From CAZWDL01 sp964632995 (GTDB taxonomy: Bacteria > Bacteroidota > Bacteroidia > Chitinophagales > Saprospiraceae), in NCBI GenBank assembly GCA_964632995.1, contig CAZWDL010000040.1:1-54055 (forward strand): a stretch of 54,055 bases of DNA. Reading direction: 5' to 3'. Shown piece after piece: positions 40,310 through 50,291 of this stretch. Position 1 is the first letter of the stretch; every line of letters begins with the position of its first letter. Position numbers and translations under genes: made by a program. The notes beneath the pieces were generated by a model, which saw nothing but the letters and a program-made list of their open reading frames with translations, did no database searches and was not told the DNA's origin.

Positions 40310-42259
40310 TTACTCTCCAAATCGCGGCAGGTGAGGCCGGGTAGGATGAAGGTTGAGGAAGAGCCGGGGGTCGTCGGAGCGGTAGTCGACAAACCAGTTT
40401 TGGTTGCTGCGCTGTACTTTCGGCAGGTAAGCCAGACGCAGTTCGATGGTTTGGAAGATAAGGCTGCGGTTGCGCAGGCGCACGCCGGCGCCGAAGCTGG
40501 AATAGAAGCGATTGCCGGTGATCAGGGCGCCGCGATCGGTGAGATAGCCCATATCGGCGAAAGCGAAGAAGGCCGTCCGGAAGCCGTACCAGCTCCACGG
40601 AGCGAACAGGACGGATTCGACTTTGGCGACAAGACGGTTCTGACCGCTGGGATTAGGATGAGGGTAATTGCGTAGCTGGTGTTTGAGGTGAATGGCGTCG
40701 CCTGGCGTAATCCGTCGAATGCCCTGCAGGTAGCTGATATCCAGCAATTGCCGGAATTTGAAACGGCGAATGGGTAAGAGATGCGAAAAATAAGTACCTC
40801 GAATTGCCAGCAATCCATCCTCCCACTGGCGGTCCTTTAAAAAACCCGAGGCGCCGATTTGCAGGCCCAGGTAGCCGACGGTCCCCAGCCAGGCACCGCT
40901 CGTCAGATCGATGCCCGCATAAGGCCGCTGGTGAAATTCGCTTTGGTCGTAGCCGCCTGTGAGGGTCAGGGCAAATCCGGTGGGAATATCTTCCGTATCT
41001 CCAAAACCAGTAAAATTGCGGGAGCGGTAGAACTTCCGGCGGATAAAGGTGATGTTGCCCAGTACGAAGTTACGCCGGTGGAAGAAAAAATTGTCATTTT
41101 CAGAAACCGGCGGCCGGTCCTCGAAAGCAACGCCCAGGTAACGCAGCGCGAAGGACAGATTGGTGCGTACATCCCGGGAGGGCAATTGAAAAGAGCGGCC
41201 TGCCCAGGTGTCGTAGTAGCGCGCTTTATAAGGCACCTCGATCTGGAAACCGTCGGAGGCCAGCTGCGGGGCAAAGCGCCTCGTATGAGAAACTTCTATC
41301 CCTCCGCCGTATTTGATTTCGGGGGTGAAAAAACCGCGGTCGAACCGCAGACGTATTTCCTTGACTTTTTCCGTATAGGTGACATCCAGTTCCGCCGCCG
41401 TAAGGCTGCGTCCTATGCTATTGAGATGAAGCCGGCCGCGATAGCCAAACTGCTCGCGGTAGGCGCCGTTGTAGAACAGTTCGTGACCCATCTCAATGCC
41501 TTGTCCCAGAAAATTATTGTCGTAAATCCCTCCTTGAAAACGTTGCAGGCTGCTGAGAGAGCCCTCCACGCCAACGGAAAAGCGATCCTTGGTTACCACT
41601 TTTATATCCACTGTTTCCGGATCGTCAGGATCGGAGACAACATAAATCCGGGCATCATCAATAAAGGACAGCAGGCGCAGCATGCGTTCACTGTCGGCAA
41701 GAAGGTCGGGATGAACTACCTGGCCTTCTTCAAATTGCAGGTAGCGTTGCAGTACGTTTTCGCGGGTGTTGATATGCAGGGTGTTGAGCGTTTTGCCGAT
41801 CATTGAGCGCGCAATGCGGGCCGTGTCGTCCACTGAACCTTCGTACAGATCTACTTTGAGGTAGGAAATACGGCGGATGTGCTTACCTTCGAAAGGCAAA
41901 AAAGTATTGCGGATGCGATCGATCTTATCTTCTTCTGTAGTGGACTGTTCCGGCGTAGACCGGATGAGCAGATCATGTAGCCTGGACGTCCAGCGGCGGC
42001 GATCGAGTTTTTCTTCCAGCGAATCGAAAAAACTGTAGCTTTTCTCGTTGTGCAACACTTCAAACTGCGTGCCGGGTTGCAGAACGAAAATGGTATCCCG
42101 GGGTACAAAGAAGAAGGATTGATACAATTGTACATAGTGCCCCGCCTTCACATACACGGTGTCCTCCTTGGGAGCAAGGTGTTTAATATCATGCTCCTGC
42201 GCCCAGGATGAAACCATCAGCCAGCACACTATACCCGCGGTGATCCATAGCCTCCTCAT
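40310..42259 (-). CDS. BamA/TamA-like outer-membrane protein
   Basis: The ATG at 42259 gives 649 residues and a signal peptide (LWITAGIVCWLMVSSWAQ); the open frame upstream is not signal-like. The N-terminal part has a POTRA-like region (about 135-225: HIRRISYLKVDLYEGSVDDT, NVLQRYLQFEEGQVVHPDLL, RMLRLLSFIDDARIYVV). The remainder is a long series of amphipathic strands (GRLHLNSIGRSLTAAELDVT, NFVLGNITFIRRKFYRSRN, GVRLRNRSLIFQTIELRLAY), as in Omp85-type barrels. It may insert proteins or lipids into the outer membrane or be a divergent relative with another role. The C-terminal end (HLPRFGE) lacks a terminal aromatic residue. Confidence 0.75.
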   Translation of the reverse strand: MRRLWITAGIVCWLMVSSWAQEHDIKHLAPKEDTVYVKAGHYVQLYQSFFFVPRDTIFVLQPGTQFEVLHNEKSYSFFDSLEEKLDRRRWTSRLHDLLIRSTPEQSTTEEDKIDRIRNTFLPFEGKHIRRISYLKVDLYEGSVDDTARIARSMIGKTLNTLHINTRENVLQRYLQFEEGQVVHPDLLADSERMLRLLSFIDDARIYVVSDPDDPETVDIKVVTKDRFSVGVEGSLSSLQRFQGGIYDNNFLGQGIEMGHELFYNGAYREQFGYRGRLHLNSIGRSLTAAELDVTYTEKVKEIRLRFDRGFFTPEIKYGGGIEVSHTRRFAPQLASDGFQIEVPYKARYYDTWAGRSFQLPSRDVRTNLSFALRYLGVAFEDRPPVSENDNFFFHRRNFVLGNITFIRRKFYRSRNFTGFGDTEDIPTGFALTLTGGYDQSEFHQRPYAGIDLTSGAWLGTVGYLGLQIGASGFLKDRQWEDGLLAIRGTYFSHLLPIRRFKFRQLLDISYLQGIRRITPGDAIHLKHQLRNYPHPNPSGQNRLVAKVESVLFAPWSWYGFRTAFFAFADMGYLTDRGALITGNRFYSSFGAGVRLRNRSLIFQTIELRLAYLPKVQRSNQNWFVDYRSDDPRLFLNLHPTRPHLPRFGE

Positions 42260-42470
42260 TGCTGTAAGGTGTTGAAAAACAAGGATTAAACGAAAGAGAT
42301 GCGTTCGTCCGTATCTTTTGGCCCGCAAATTCTGTTTTGCGCCCTAAAATAGACAAAATTCGGCAAGAAACGGTAAAGGCGAGGAAAAATTTTAAAAGTA
42401 AGTCGAATGTTGAAATTTTTAATAGAAAGATGCGATATCCTGCCTGAACCGGCTTTTCCGGGTCAGGCGC

Positions 42471-43766
42471 TTACTTCCCATTGTTACTTTTCGGCCTGAT
42501 GATCAGTCGCAGTGACTGGTCGTAGGTGAAGTAATTCCAGACCCAGTTGAGAAAAACGACGATGCGATTCCTTACGCCGAGCAGTTGAAAAAGGTGGACA
42601 AACAGCCAGATGAGCCAGGCGAAGGCGCCCTGGAAGCGGAGGGAGGGCAGGTCTACCACTGCTTTGTTGCGGCCTATCGTGGCCATCGAGCCTTTATCCT
42701 GATAGGAAAAAACGCGGCGCTCTTTACCCCCGGCCTGTCTTTTGAAGTTTTTCGCCAGGTGTTTGGCCTGCTGTATGGCCACCTGGGCCACCTGAGGATG
42801 CCCCTGCGGATAATCATTTTCGGTCATGTAAGCAATATCGCCGATTGCGTAAATATGGTCCAACCCTTCCACTGCACCGTATCGGTCGACGAGGAGGCGG
42901 TTGCCGTAGGTGAGGGTTTCTTTGGGAATACCCTCCAGCGTATTGCCGTTTATACCCGCTGCCCAGATCACTTTAGCCGATCGTATGGTGCTGCCGTCAC
43001 TTAAGTAGACGTGCTGACCGTCGTAATCTTTAACGCGGGTATTGAGGGTTACTTTGACTTGCAGGTCACGGAGGAAGTGCAGGGCTTTTTCGGCAGCTTG
43101 GTCCGACATGCCTGCCAGCAGGCGATCTCCTCCCTGAACGAGGTGGATGTCAATCTCCCCGGCGTCCAGCTCCGGATAATCCTTGGGGATGATGTATTTT
43201 TTCATTTCGGCCAGGGCGCCTGCGACTTCCACGCCGGTAGGGCCGCCGCCCACGATGACGATATCAATCAGCCCTTGCCGTAGCTCGTAGTCGGTAGTGG
43301 TGAGCGCTTTTTCGTAATGCTCGAGAATCTGGTTGCGCAGGAAGAGTGCTTCGGAGACGGACTTCATCGGGATAGCCAGTCGCTGTAGATGATCGTTGCC
43401 GAAGAAATTAGTGTCCGCGCCGATGGCTATGACCAGATGATCGTAGTTGACAATGCCCAACGGGGTGCGCAGGTGTCGCTCTTCCAGGTTTACCCGGATT
43501 ACTTCAGTAACGCGTATAAAGACGTTGCGCCGTCCCTGAAAAAGCTTGCGAAAGGGAAAGACAATGGAGCTGGGTTCCAGTCCCGACATGGCCACCTGAT
43601 AGAATAGCGGCTGAAACTGATGGTAATTGTTCTTATCGATGAGTACGACCTGATAATCACTGCGGGCCAGTCGCTTGGCCAGCGTCAGACCGGCAAAGCC
43701 GCCACCGACGATGACGATCCGCTCCTGACCGGTTTCGGGAAGGTTGATCTTGATCGCTTCGGACAT
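42471..43766 (-). CDS. ndh: type II NADH:quinone dehydrogenase (NDH-2)
   Basis: The 431-residue protein has the two dinucleotide folds of NDH-2: FAD-binding IVIVGGGFAGLTLAKRLA (18-35) and NADH-binding IVIVGGGPTGVEVAGALAEM (about 168-187). The FAD-site sequence YAIGDIAYM (about 310) is present. A C-terminal amphipathic region (AWLIWLFVHLFQLLGVRN) anchors it to the membrane. It passes electrons from NADH to quinone without proton pumping. It is followed by no clear partner genes. Start and length fit the family. Confidence 0.95.
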   Translation of the reverse strand: MSEAIKINLPETGQERIVIVGGGFAGLTLAKRLARSDYQVVLIDKNNYHQFQPLFYQVAMSGLEPSSIVFPFRKLFQGRRNVFIRVTEVIRVNLEERHLRTPLGIVNYDHLVIAIGADTNFFGNDHLQRLAIPMKSVSEALFLRNQILEHYEKALTTTDYELRQGLIDIVIVGGGPTGVEVAGALAEMKKYIIPKDYPELDAGEIDIHLVQGGDRLLAGMSDQAAEKALHFLRDLQVKVTLNTRVKDYDGQHVYLSDGSTIRSAKVIWAAGINGNTLEGIPKETLTYGNRLLVDRYGAVEGLDHIYAIGDIAYMTENDYPQGHPQVAQVAIQQAKHLAKNFKRQAGGKERRVFSYQDKGSMATIGRNKAVVDLPSLRFQGAFAWLIWLFVHLFQLLGVRNRIVVFLNWVWNYFTYDQSLRLIIRPKSNNGK

Positions 43767-43886
43767 GAATCAGGGTTTGTGGTTCAAGGCGGAAATTACG
43801 GATTTTACCGGGGCGGAAAAGCATCGCGGCCAAAATAATGCGGACCGGGCAAGGCTTCCGGGATTTCTTAAGCAGCTTTTAATCTT

Positions 43887-44573
43887 TCAATCCCGCCTCT
43901 CCTGCTTTTCAGGCGGGCCTTTGACTTTCTCCACTTTTTCCCGGTGTACGCCCTTGGGGTAGGACCGGCGCAGCAACGCGACGATGCTTTCATAAGAGCG
44001 GAGCTCCCCTTCGAAGTCTGTATCTTCCAACTCGATGATGAGAACTGGAAACTCCGGTTGAGTCCGGAAGAATTCAAAATAGGCGCCTTGTATGCTTTCC
44101 AGGTATTCGGTTTCTATGCGGGTTTCCATGGAGCGGCCACGCCGGTTTATGTTGGCCAGCAGATGCTGGACCGGCCGGTGAAGGTATACCAGCAGATCTG
44201 GTTTGGGAAAACCGGCGTTGAGGATATGGAAGAGTTGCTGAAAGAGCCGGTATTCCTGCTCATTAAGGTTGTTGCGGGCAAAAAGCAGCGTTTTGAAAAA
44301 GAAATAATCAGCTACGATACTTTGTTGAAAAAGATCGCGGTTACTCAGCTCGCCCTGAAGCTGTTTGTGCCGCTCGGTCATAAAGAATAGCTCTACCTGA
44401 AATGCATAGCGCTCCGGATTTTCGTAGAAAAAAGGGAGAAAAGGATTATCGGTAAACTGTTCCAGAACGAGTCGCAGTTCGTAATCGCTCGCCAGCATGC
44501 GCGACAAGGTGGTCTTTCCTGCGCCGATGTTGCCCTCAATGGCTATGAATTGATGTGGAATCGGTTCTCTCAT
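43887..44573 (-). CDS. deoxynucleoside kinase
   Basis: The 228-residue protein matches the deoxynucleoside kinase family (dGK/dAK type). The P-loop is IAIEGNIGAGKTTLSRMLA (12-30), followed by LVLEQFTDNPFLPFFYENPE and YAFQVELFFMTERHKQL, and the DLLVYLHRPVQHLLANINRRGR block with the LID-type arginines. It phosphorylates deoxynucleosides for nucleotide salvage. FolK lies directly upstream on the same strand with a gap of 73 bp; the folK-dNK neighbourhood is familiar from Bacteroidota. The substrate base cannot be told from sequence alone. Confidence 0.93.
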   Translation of the reverse strand: MREPIPHQFIAIEGNIGAGKTTLSRMLASDYELRLVLEQFTDNPFLPFFYENPERYAFQVELFFMTERHKQLQGELSNRDLFQQSIVADYFFFKTLLFARNNLNEQEYRLFQQLFHILNAGFPKPDLLVYLHRPVQHLLANINRRGRSMETRIETEYLESIQGAYFEFFRTQPEFPVLIIELEDTDFEGELRSYESIVALLRRSYPKGVHREKVEKVKGPPEKQERRD

Positions 44574-44646
44574 ACGTAATGTTCAAGTAACTTCGTCCTT
44601 ACAGGAAAGGCAGCTGTGTAAAATCATGATCCGGCGTTGCATTCTT

Positions 44647-45153
44647 TTATCCTTGATCGCTCTCCTCATATACCTCCACCGCCAGTTCATCTGCGGTCAT
44701 TTCCAATAGTTCACTAATTGTTTTCTTTAGCAGAGGGTGCTGGTAGTCGGGGGCGATTTCAGCGAGCGGAGCAAGCACGAAGCGACGCTGAGCGATAAAG
44801 GGATGGGGGACGATGAGCCGGTCGGTATGGATGACCTGATGGTCGTAAAATAAGATGTCAATATCGATCAGGCGGTTGCCCCATTTGCCTGCCCGGATGC
44901 GTCCCATAGCCTCTTCTATGGCCAGGATTTTCCGGAGCACTTCCGCGGCGTCCTGATAAGTTTGTACTTTGAGGACCTGATTTAAAAAATCGCGCTGCTC
45001 TTCCATACCCCAGGCTTTTGTTTTGTAGATTCGCGAGGAGTCGACAACCGGCCCCAACTGCGCTTCGATATACTGCCGGGCTTGTTCCAGGTGCAATTGC
45101 CGGTTCCCGATATTGCTTCCCGTTCCCAGAAATACCGTATGTGGAGGCATCAT
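44647..45153 (-). CDS. folK: 2-amino-4-hydroxy-6-hydroxymethyldihydropteridine diphosphokinase
   Basis: The 168-residue protein is a standard HPPK of folate synthesis. It has VFLGTGSNIGNRQLHLEQA (7-25), the substrate block AWGMEEQRDFLNQVLK, and the signature RIRAGKWGNRLIDIDILFYD with the magnesium-binding aspartates, followed by LIVPHPFIAQRRFVLAPLAEI. It transfers pyrophosphate from ATP to the pterin. It is upstream of the deoxynucleoside kinase gene and probably shares its transcript. The first of two ATGs was taken; the second codon is also Met. Confidence 0.95.
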   Translation of the reverse strand: MMPPHTVFLGTGSNIGNRQLHLEQARQYIEAQLGPVVDSSRIYKTKAWGMEEQRDFLNQVLKVQTYQDAAEVLRKILAIEEAMGRIRAGKWGNRLIDIDILFYDHQVIHTDRLIVPHPFIAQRRFVLAPLAEIAPDYQHPLLKKTISELLEMTADELAVEVYEESDQG

Positions 45154-45262
45154 AGCGCAAAGATAGAAGGAAGGGGCGGAACTTGTGAATATTGTCGCGT
45201 CTTTTGCATAGAACGTGATCCTTAGAGCGCGATCTTTAATGTTCGAAGCAGTTGATGGACTT

Positions 45263-45443
45263 ATCCCGGATTATTCATGAGTTAATCTACTACGAAGCCA
45301 AACTGCCCGCCATTCTTGGGTGTCCTCGTCAGTCGATGCTCACCGTATCTGGGGATACGGCTGCGCATCTCCTTCCTGCGGGAGTCCAAGCCTGGCAACC
45401 ATTTTGGCTTCTCGTGACGAAGAACCCATGAATAATCCGGGTT
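45263..45443. repeat. Medium copy of the CCCGGATTATTCATG terminal-inverted-repeat family (about 180 bp)
   Basis: CCCGGATTATTCATGAGTT (45265-45283) and AACCCATGAATAATCCGGG (45423-45441) are inverse at 18 of 19 positions. The interior (with GATACGG and CCGTATC near 45345-45362) does not match the interiors of the other two copies, apart from the end-adjacent bases shared with 38571-38977. Confidence 0.75.
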
Positions 45444-45468
45444 ATATCCCTGAATTATAAAATTTGAT

Positions 45469-45476
45469 TATTTTTG
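45469..45476 (+). promoter_or_regulatory. -7 box candidate for the T9SS surface-protein gene
   Basis: TATTTTTG fits TAnnTTTG, 40 bp before the ATG at 45516. The expected -33 position falls at the edge of the inverted-repeat element. Confidence 0.45.
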
Positions 45477-45515
45477 ATCGGTTCTCGGACGATTAATAAA
45501 AAAGCAATCAGACGA

Positions 45516-48500
45516 ATGAGGTTTTCTCTACTTTTAGTATCATTTCTGTTTTTCTCTATCTCCAGTTCCGCTCAGCCGGAAAACGACGAGTGCAATACGG
45601 CTGCTGCCTTGGGGATAATGCCGGGCTGCGTTGATGAGCTGTTCACCAATATAGGGGCTACGAGCAGCAGCGCCGGCGCTGCCCCTGCCTGTTTCAACGG
45701 CGGCAACACCCGGGGGGATGTTTGGTTCTCTTTTAATACCGGGGAAGAAAGAGAGATCAGTGTTTTTGTTATTGGCCGGCCCGACGGACCGAACGGCCGG
45801 GCTTTGAGCAATCCCCAGATAGCACTGTACCGGGGAAGCTGCGATGGTTTGTCGGAACTGGCCTGCGCCAGTGCAAAGGAAGGCGCCGGCGAGGTGCAGC
45901 TCGATGCGCAGCAATTAAACCGGAATACCACTTATTTTTTGCGAATCAATGATTTTTCGGCTACTGCGGCCTCCAATGCGGGCGATTTTGCCTTGTGTAT
46001 CCGTCCGCTGGAACCGGCTGCGGTCATGGGGGAATCCGAAGGCTCTATGGCCTATTTCGGAACCGTCTACGATTCAGGCGGCCCGGATGGGAATTACAGA
46101 GGTTCGGAAAACCAGACTTTTACAATTTGTCCGGAACAGACCCACAGCTGCATTCTACTCGACGTAAAGCAGTTTGATATTGAAGAAGACCCCAGTCTGT
46201 ACGCGGGCGATACGCTGTATATTTTTGAGGGGGACGGCCTGGATGGTCCCCTTCTGGCCAGCCTTACCGGGAATTCCGACGGTTCTCCTTTCGAAATAGT
46301 GGCTAAGAGTGGTTGCGTTACCTTGTCTTTCCACTCTGATTTTTTGATTGAATTCCCCGGCTTTGAAATTGACTGGCGGGCCTCGGCACTGCCCTGTAGC
46401 AGTTCTTCAGTGGAAAATCCTACATCCATTACCGGCTTGCCCTATCAGGTCAAGAGTCTATCGACCTGTGAAGGAAAGGCTACTTTTGGGGCTTCCTCTT
46501 GTAAGAAAGCAGGTTTCCTGGCGGGACCGGATTATATTTTTACCTACAATTCGACCGGATCAGAATGTATCGGCGTAAAATTGAGCGGCGCGACAAAGGG
46601 AACGGGGGTGGCCGTCTTTGACGGACCGCCCGGCAACGCCGGAGTTCGCTGTTTGGCGATGGGCTCGACGGGAGCCATTAGCAGCGTCCGGCTGGAGCAG
46701 CCAGGAATGTACTACCTCGCCGTGGCAGGACCCCGCGGATGCAGCCGTTTTAGTATGAGTGTAGAATCGATGGACTGCGCTCTGTCTCCCCGCCTGGAAA
46801 ATGCTTTGCGCAATCCACTTAACGGCTGCATACGGGAGGACGGTCTGCCTTCGGTCTTTATTTTTGAAGACGGCGTGCAGGACCTGGAACTCGTAAGGGG
46901 GAACAGCGCCGGTTGCTGGGTCTACGAAGGTAATGAGGCTGACTTTTTCTGGTTCTCCGTTCAGGCGCAAAGGGAAGGTCAACTGGGTTTTATCATCCAA
47001 AGCGCCGATGTCCCTTCCGATCTCGACGTCAATGTATGGGGGCCCTTTAGCCAGTTGGAGATCTTGAAATCCCCACAATCTGTTATCGAAACTATTGCGA
47101 GCAGCAGGCCTATACGTTCTTCTTACGCCCCGGGCGACGATCCTACCGGGCTGGTTGAAATCAATCCTCTGACCAATGAAGTGGTGAAAGATGAGCTGGA
47201 ATGTGAAGACCCGGACAATCCAGGTGAGGTACTGGAACCCGGTGCGCTGGGTGATGACTTTGTGCGCGTGATCGAGGCCAAACCCGGTGAAGTATATGTC
47301 ACTTTAATTAACGACTGGGGCGATAAAATAGAAAACGGCGGTATTGCCGTCGATTGGTCACCCACTACTCAGGGGCTGTTAGATCCCCTCGAAGCGGAAG
47401 TCATCCGGGGCGATACGGCCATCTGCCCGGGGGATTCGGCCCGGCTGGAAATCGAGATAGGTACGAACACCATCACCTGGATCAGCGGGACAGAAACGCT
47501 GAGTTGTACGGATTGCCCGGATCCGGTGGCGACGCCCTCCCAAACGACCACGTATACCGCAGTAGTGGAATCAGTATGCCTCAATGATACGATTGATATC
47601 ACCGTCAGTGTACTGGAGGTGGACCTCGGCCCCGACCAGATCGTTTGCCGGGGAGAAACAATACAGCTTGTGGCAGGCGGCGATTTTGAAAACGCAACCT
47701 ACAGTTGGACGGTCTCACCCGGCACGGGCGTAGACCTGAGCTGCACAGACTGCCCGGCGCCGCTCATCACCGCTGATCAGGCCGGCGCCTACCAGATAGC
47801 TGTCGAACTCAACGCTGAAGGATGTACCTTCCAGGACGTAATGACCCTGAACGTACTCAATGCTCCGGCGCCCGTTTATGAGATTGATGAGCGCAATGTA
47901 CTAATTTGTCAGGGGGAATCGGTACTGATAGGGGTCAGCTCCGGTTTGCCGGAAAACCTGTACTTCTGGACCAGCGATCCGCCCGGCTTCACGGATACGG
48001 TCAGGGAATTTACCGTGAGCCCGGATCAGACGACACAATATTTTGTTGAGATCACCCGCCCGGAATGCCCGGTTTCCAGTATAGACAGTATACTGGTTGA
48101 TGTTTCTACTCCTCCGGTACTCGATGTACGCAGCGATACGCTGATCTGTGTGGGCGATACCGTGCAGCTGGCTTTCGGGCCGAATGAGAAAGAGGTGGCC
48201 TACACCTGGTCGGGAGGCAACGGTGATGAGATCTTCGACCGGAACAGCCCGGTGGCTAAAGCGGCGCCCACGAACACCTCCACTTATACCCTCACCGCCG
48301 TGCGCGGCGCCTGCGAGGTGTCGGAATCGGTGACTATCCAGGTGAATACGGCTGACCTGAGCTTCCCCGAAGATACGGTTTTCGTGTGTCTGGGAGAAGA
48401 TCTGGAATTGATCCCCACGGTGACCAATCCCACCGCAGAGCCCCTTATCCCACTCTGGTCCTCCGATGATCCGGCTTTTGATACTGTACAAACTGAAACG

Positions 48501-50144
48501 ATAAGCGTATCGCCGACCGATTCGACGATTTACCGGGCTGAGATCAGCTCCGGCGCCTGTTTCCAGATCGACTCGGTGCTGATAGTCGTAGATTCACTAC
48601 CGGCCGATTTGTCCATCATGCCGCCGGATACCAGTATCTGTGAAGGGCAGTTTGTTATCCTGCGAACGCCGGCCTACGAGACCTCCTTCTTTCCCGATAT
48701 CGAATTCCAATGGGCCCCGGCTCGCGGACAGCAGTCACCCGATTCCTTACTCAATATGGTGGTCACGCCAGATACGACCACTACTTACTACCGCATTACG
48801 ACCAATAACGCCTGCCGCGACAGTACTGCGGCCACGGTAGAGGTGAAACCCATTGCCGAATTGACAGTGATCCCTTCCGATACGCTGCTCTGCTTTGGAG
48901 AAGAGGTGCAGTTCACGTTAATGAAACCCGGCGAGCTGGAAGAGGTATCCTGGTCTCCTATGGATAACCTGCGCTGTCCCGATGGCACGAGCGGAGAGAT
49001 CGATTGTGAGGACCCTATCGCAACGGCGGTGGCCGCCAGCCAGAACTATCAGATCAATGCTGAATTTGACGGCTGCCCGGTCATGGCCTCAACGACCGTC
49101 CGGGCCCAGCTGCCTCCACAGGTGAACTTTCCTGCCCAGACCGTCATCTGTCTTGGTGAATCGATACAGCTCAATTCCATAGCCACCCCCGGCGCCGAGT
49201 ATATTTGGACCAGTACCGATCCTAACTTTGGAACAGTGACCGATCCTACACCGGTGGTTTCACCGACGGAAACGACTACGTACTTCCTGAGCGCCGACAT
49301 TACGGACGGAGAAATCGACTGCCAACCGCGCATGGAGGAAATTACTATTGAGGTAATCGGTACCGTTGAACTGGAGGCGGAGGTGACACCGGCGAATATC
49401 TGCGCGGGCGACGAAGTCGTATTGCGGGCCAACGCCATCGGCGGCAGCCAGCAGGACTTGTTCCTCTGGACCACCAGCGACGGCCGCGAGTTCGAAGGCC
49501 CGGAAGTGACTGATAGACCGGAAGAGACGACCACTTACTTCCTGACTTATCGCTCTGCGGGCGGGTGCCAGGAGATCAACCGCAGCTTTACTGTAACCGT
49601 AGAACCGGGCGTGGAAGTGAGCATAGAAACCGATGCGCCCGGAGAGGTGCCCGAAGGTTCCACCGTCACCCTCGATGCCGTGATTTTTTCCGGTGATCCT
49701 GGTCCTTTCGATATCGTATGGACGGAAAACGGCGCGCCGATTGCGGATGCCACCGGCCCACAGGTGATGGTCATGCCGTCGGAGGATGGAACAGAGTATA
49801 CCGTGACCGTAACTACGGAGGCGGGCTGCTCGGGCTCGGCTTCAATCACTTTCGACGTCATTCAGCCCGAATTCACTGTACCCAATGCTTTTACACCCAA
49901 TGGAGATGGCCGCAATGACCGCTTCCGGCTGCTCTCCAACGGTGCTTACGACGAAATTGTCCGCTTCCAGGTCTTCAACCGTTGGGGCCAGATCGTTTAC
50001 GATAATGAGAATGGCCCCGATGGATGGGACGGAACAAACAACGGCGAGCCGCAACCCTCGGATGTGTACACCTATATCATCGTGGTGCGTACCTTGGGGG
50101 GCAACGAAATAACCCTGCAGGGGGAGGTGACCTTGCTGAGGTAA
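45516..50144 (+). CDS. giant multi-domain surface protein with T9SS type B (gliding-associated) sorting domain
   Basis: The ATG at 45516 gives 1542 residues with a signal peptide (LLLVSFLFFSISSSAQ); a TTG 14 codons upstream lies in the promoter. After an N-terminal beta domain (DVWFSFNTGEEREISVFVIG) comes a CUB-like domain with paired cysteines (about 185-295: MAYFGTVYDSGGPDGNYRGS). Two further beta domains follow, then about nine Ig/PKD-like repeats that share W(T/S), CTDCPxPxxxPxxTTTYT-type ends. The last about 85 residues are the type B tail (VPNAFTPNGDGRNDRFRLLS, FQVFNRWGQIVYDNENGPDG, DVYTYIIVV). It is exported by T9SS and attached to the surface or released; adhesion is a reasonable guess. 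It is transcribed alone. Confidence 0.92.
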   Translation: MRFSLLLVSFLFFSISSSAQPENDECNTAAALGIMPGCVDELFTNIGATSSSAGAAPACFNGGNTRGDVWFSFNTGEEREISVFVIGRPDGPNGRALSNPQIALYRGSCDGLSELACASAKEGAGEVQLDAQQLNRNTTYFLRINDFSATAASNAGDFALCIRPLEPAAVMGESEGSMAYFGTVYDSGGPDGNYRGSENQTFTICPEQTHSCILLDVKQFDIEEDPSLYAGDTLYIFEGDGLDGPLLASLTGNSDGSPFEIVAKSGCVTLSFHSDFLIEFPGFEIDWRASALPCSSSSVENPTSITGLPYQVKSLSTCEGKATFGASSCKKAGFLAGPDYIFTYNSTGSECIGVKLSGATKGTGVAVFDGPPGNAGVRCLAMGSTGAISSVRLEQPGMYYLAVAGPRGCSRFSMSVESMDCALSPRLENALRNPLNGCIREDGLPSVFIFEDGVQDLELVRGNSAGCWVYEGNEADFFWFSVQAQREGQLGFIIQSADVPSDLDVNVWGPFSQLEILKSPQSVIETIASSRPIRSSYAPGDDPTGLVEINPLTNEVVKDELECEDPDNPGEVLEPGALGDDFVRVIEAKPGEVYVTLINDWGDKIENGGIAVDWSPTTQGLLDPLEAEVIRGDTAICPGDSARLEIEIGTNTITWISGTETLSCTDCPDPVATPSQTTTYTAVVESVCLNDTIDITVSVLEVDLGPDQIVCRGETIQLVAGGDFENATYSWTVSPGTGVDLSCTDCPAPLITADQAGAYQIAVELNAEGCTFQDVMTLNVLNAPAPVYEIDERNVLICQGESVLIGVSSGLPENLYFWTSDPPGFTDTVREFTVSPDQTTQYFVEITRPECPVSSIDSILVDVSTPPVLDVRSDTLICVGDTVQLAFGPNEKEVAYTWSGGNGDEIFDRNSPVAKAAPTNTSTYTLTAVRGACEVSESVTIQVNTADLSFPEDTVFVCLGEDLELIPTVTNPTAEPLIPLWSSDDPAFDTVQTETISVSPTDSTIYRAEISSGACFQIDSVLIVVDSLPADLSIMPPDTSICEGQFVILRTPAYETSFFPDIEFQWAPARGQQSPDSLLNMVVTPDTTTTYYRITTNNACRDSTAATVEVKPIAELTVIPSDTLLCFGEEVQFTLMKPGELEEVSWSPMDNLRCPDGTSGEIDCEDPIATAVAASQNYQINAEFDGCPVMASTTVRAQLPPQVNFPAQTVICLGESIQLNSIATPGAEYIWTSTDPNFGTVTDPTPVVSPTETTTYFLSADITDGEIDCQPRMEEITIEVIGTVELEAEVTPANICAGDEVVLRANAIGGSQQDLFLWTTSDGREFEGPEVTDRPEETTTYFLTYRSAGGCQEINRSFTVTVEPGVEVSIETDAPGEVPEGSTVTLDAVIFSGDPGPFDIVWTENGAPIADATGPQVMVMPSEDGTEYTVTVTTEAGCSGSASITFDVIQPEFTVPNAFTPNGDGRNDRFRLLSNGAYDEIVRFQVFNRWGQIVYDNENGPDGWDGTNNGEPQPSDVYTYIIVVRTLGGNEITLQGEVTLLR

Positions 50145-50187
50145 GTGCTCCGGGCTGCTTTGTTTTGCGCTTGTCATTGGCAGCATC

Positions 50188-50291
50188 CCATCTGTTTTTG
50201 TTTTGGGGTTCCACCACTCCTTTGCCGGAGTTCCTCTACCCCAAAACAAAACAGATAGGACCAGTCCCACGTCAAGAGCAGCCCGAAGCAG
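50188..50291 (-). repeat. Dispersed palindromic element, copy 2 (inverted relative to copy 1)
   Basis: ATCTGTTTTTGTTTTGGGG (50190-50208) and CCCCAAAACAAAACAGAT (50239-50256) form the stem, with one A fewer on the right. The loop contains the reverse of GGAACTCCGGCA. The flank at 50266-50291 matches the copy 1 flank at 22 of 26 positions. The element ends at the base before the xseB stop codon (50292-50294 read on the minus strand). Confidence 0.75.

Larger units (their letters stand above)
45154..45515. other. Divergent intergenic region holding a terminal-inverted-repeat element
   Basis: No gene is seen. About half of this space is the element at 45263-45443. The right end of that element lies about 25 bp from the -7 box of the surface-protein gene, so its insertion may have changed that gene's promoter. 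Nothing else is recognised. Confidence 0.5.
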
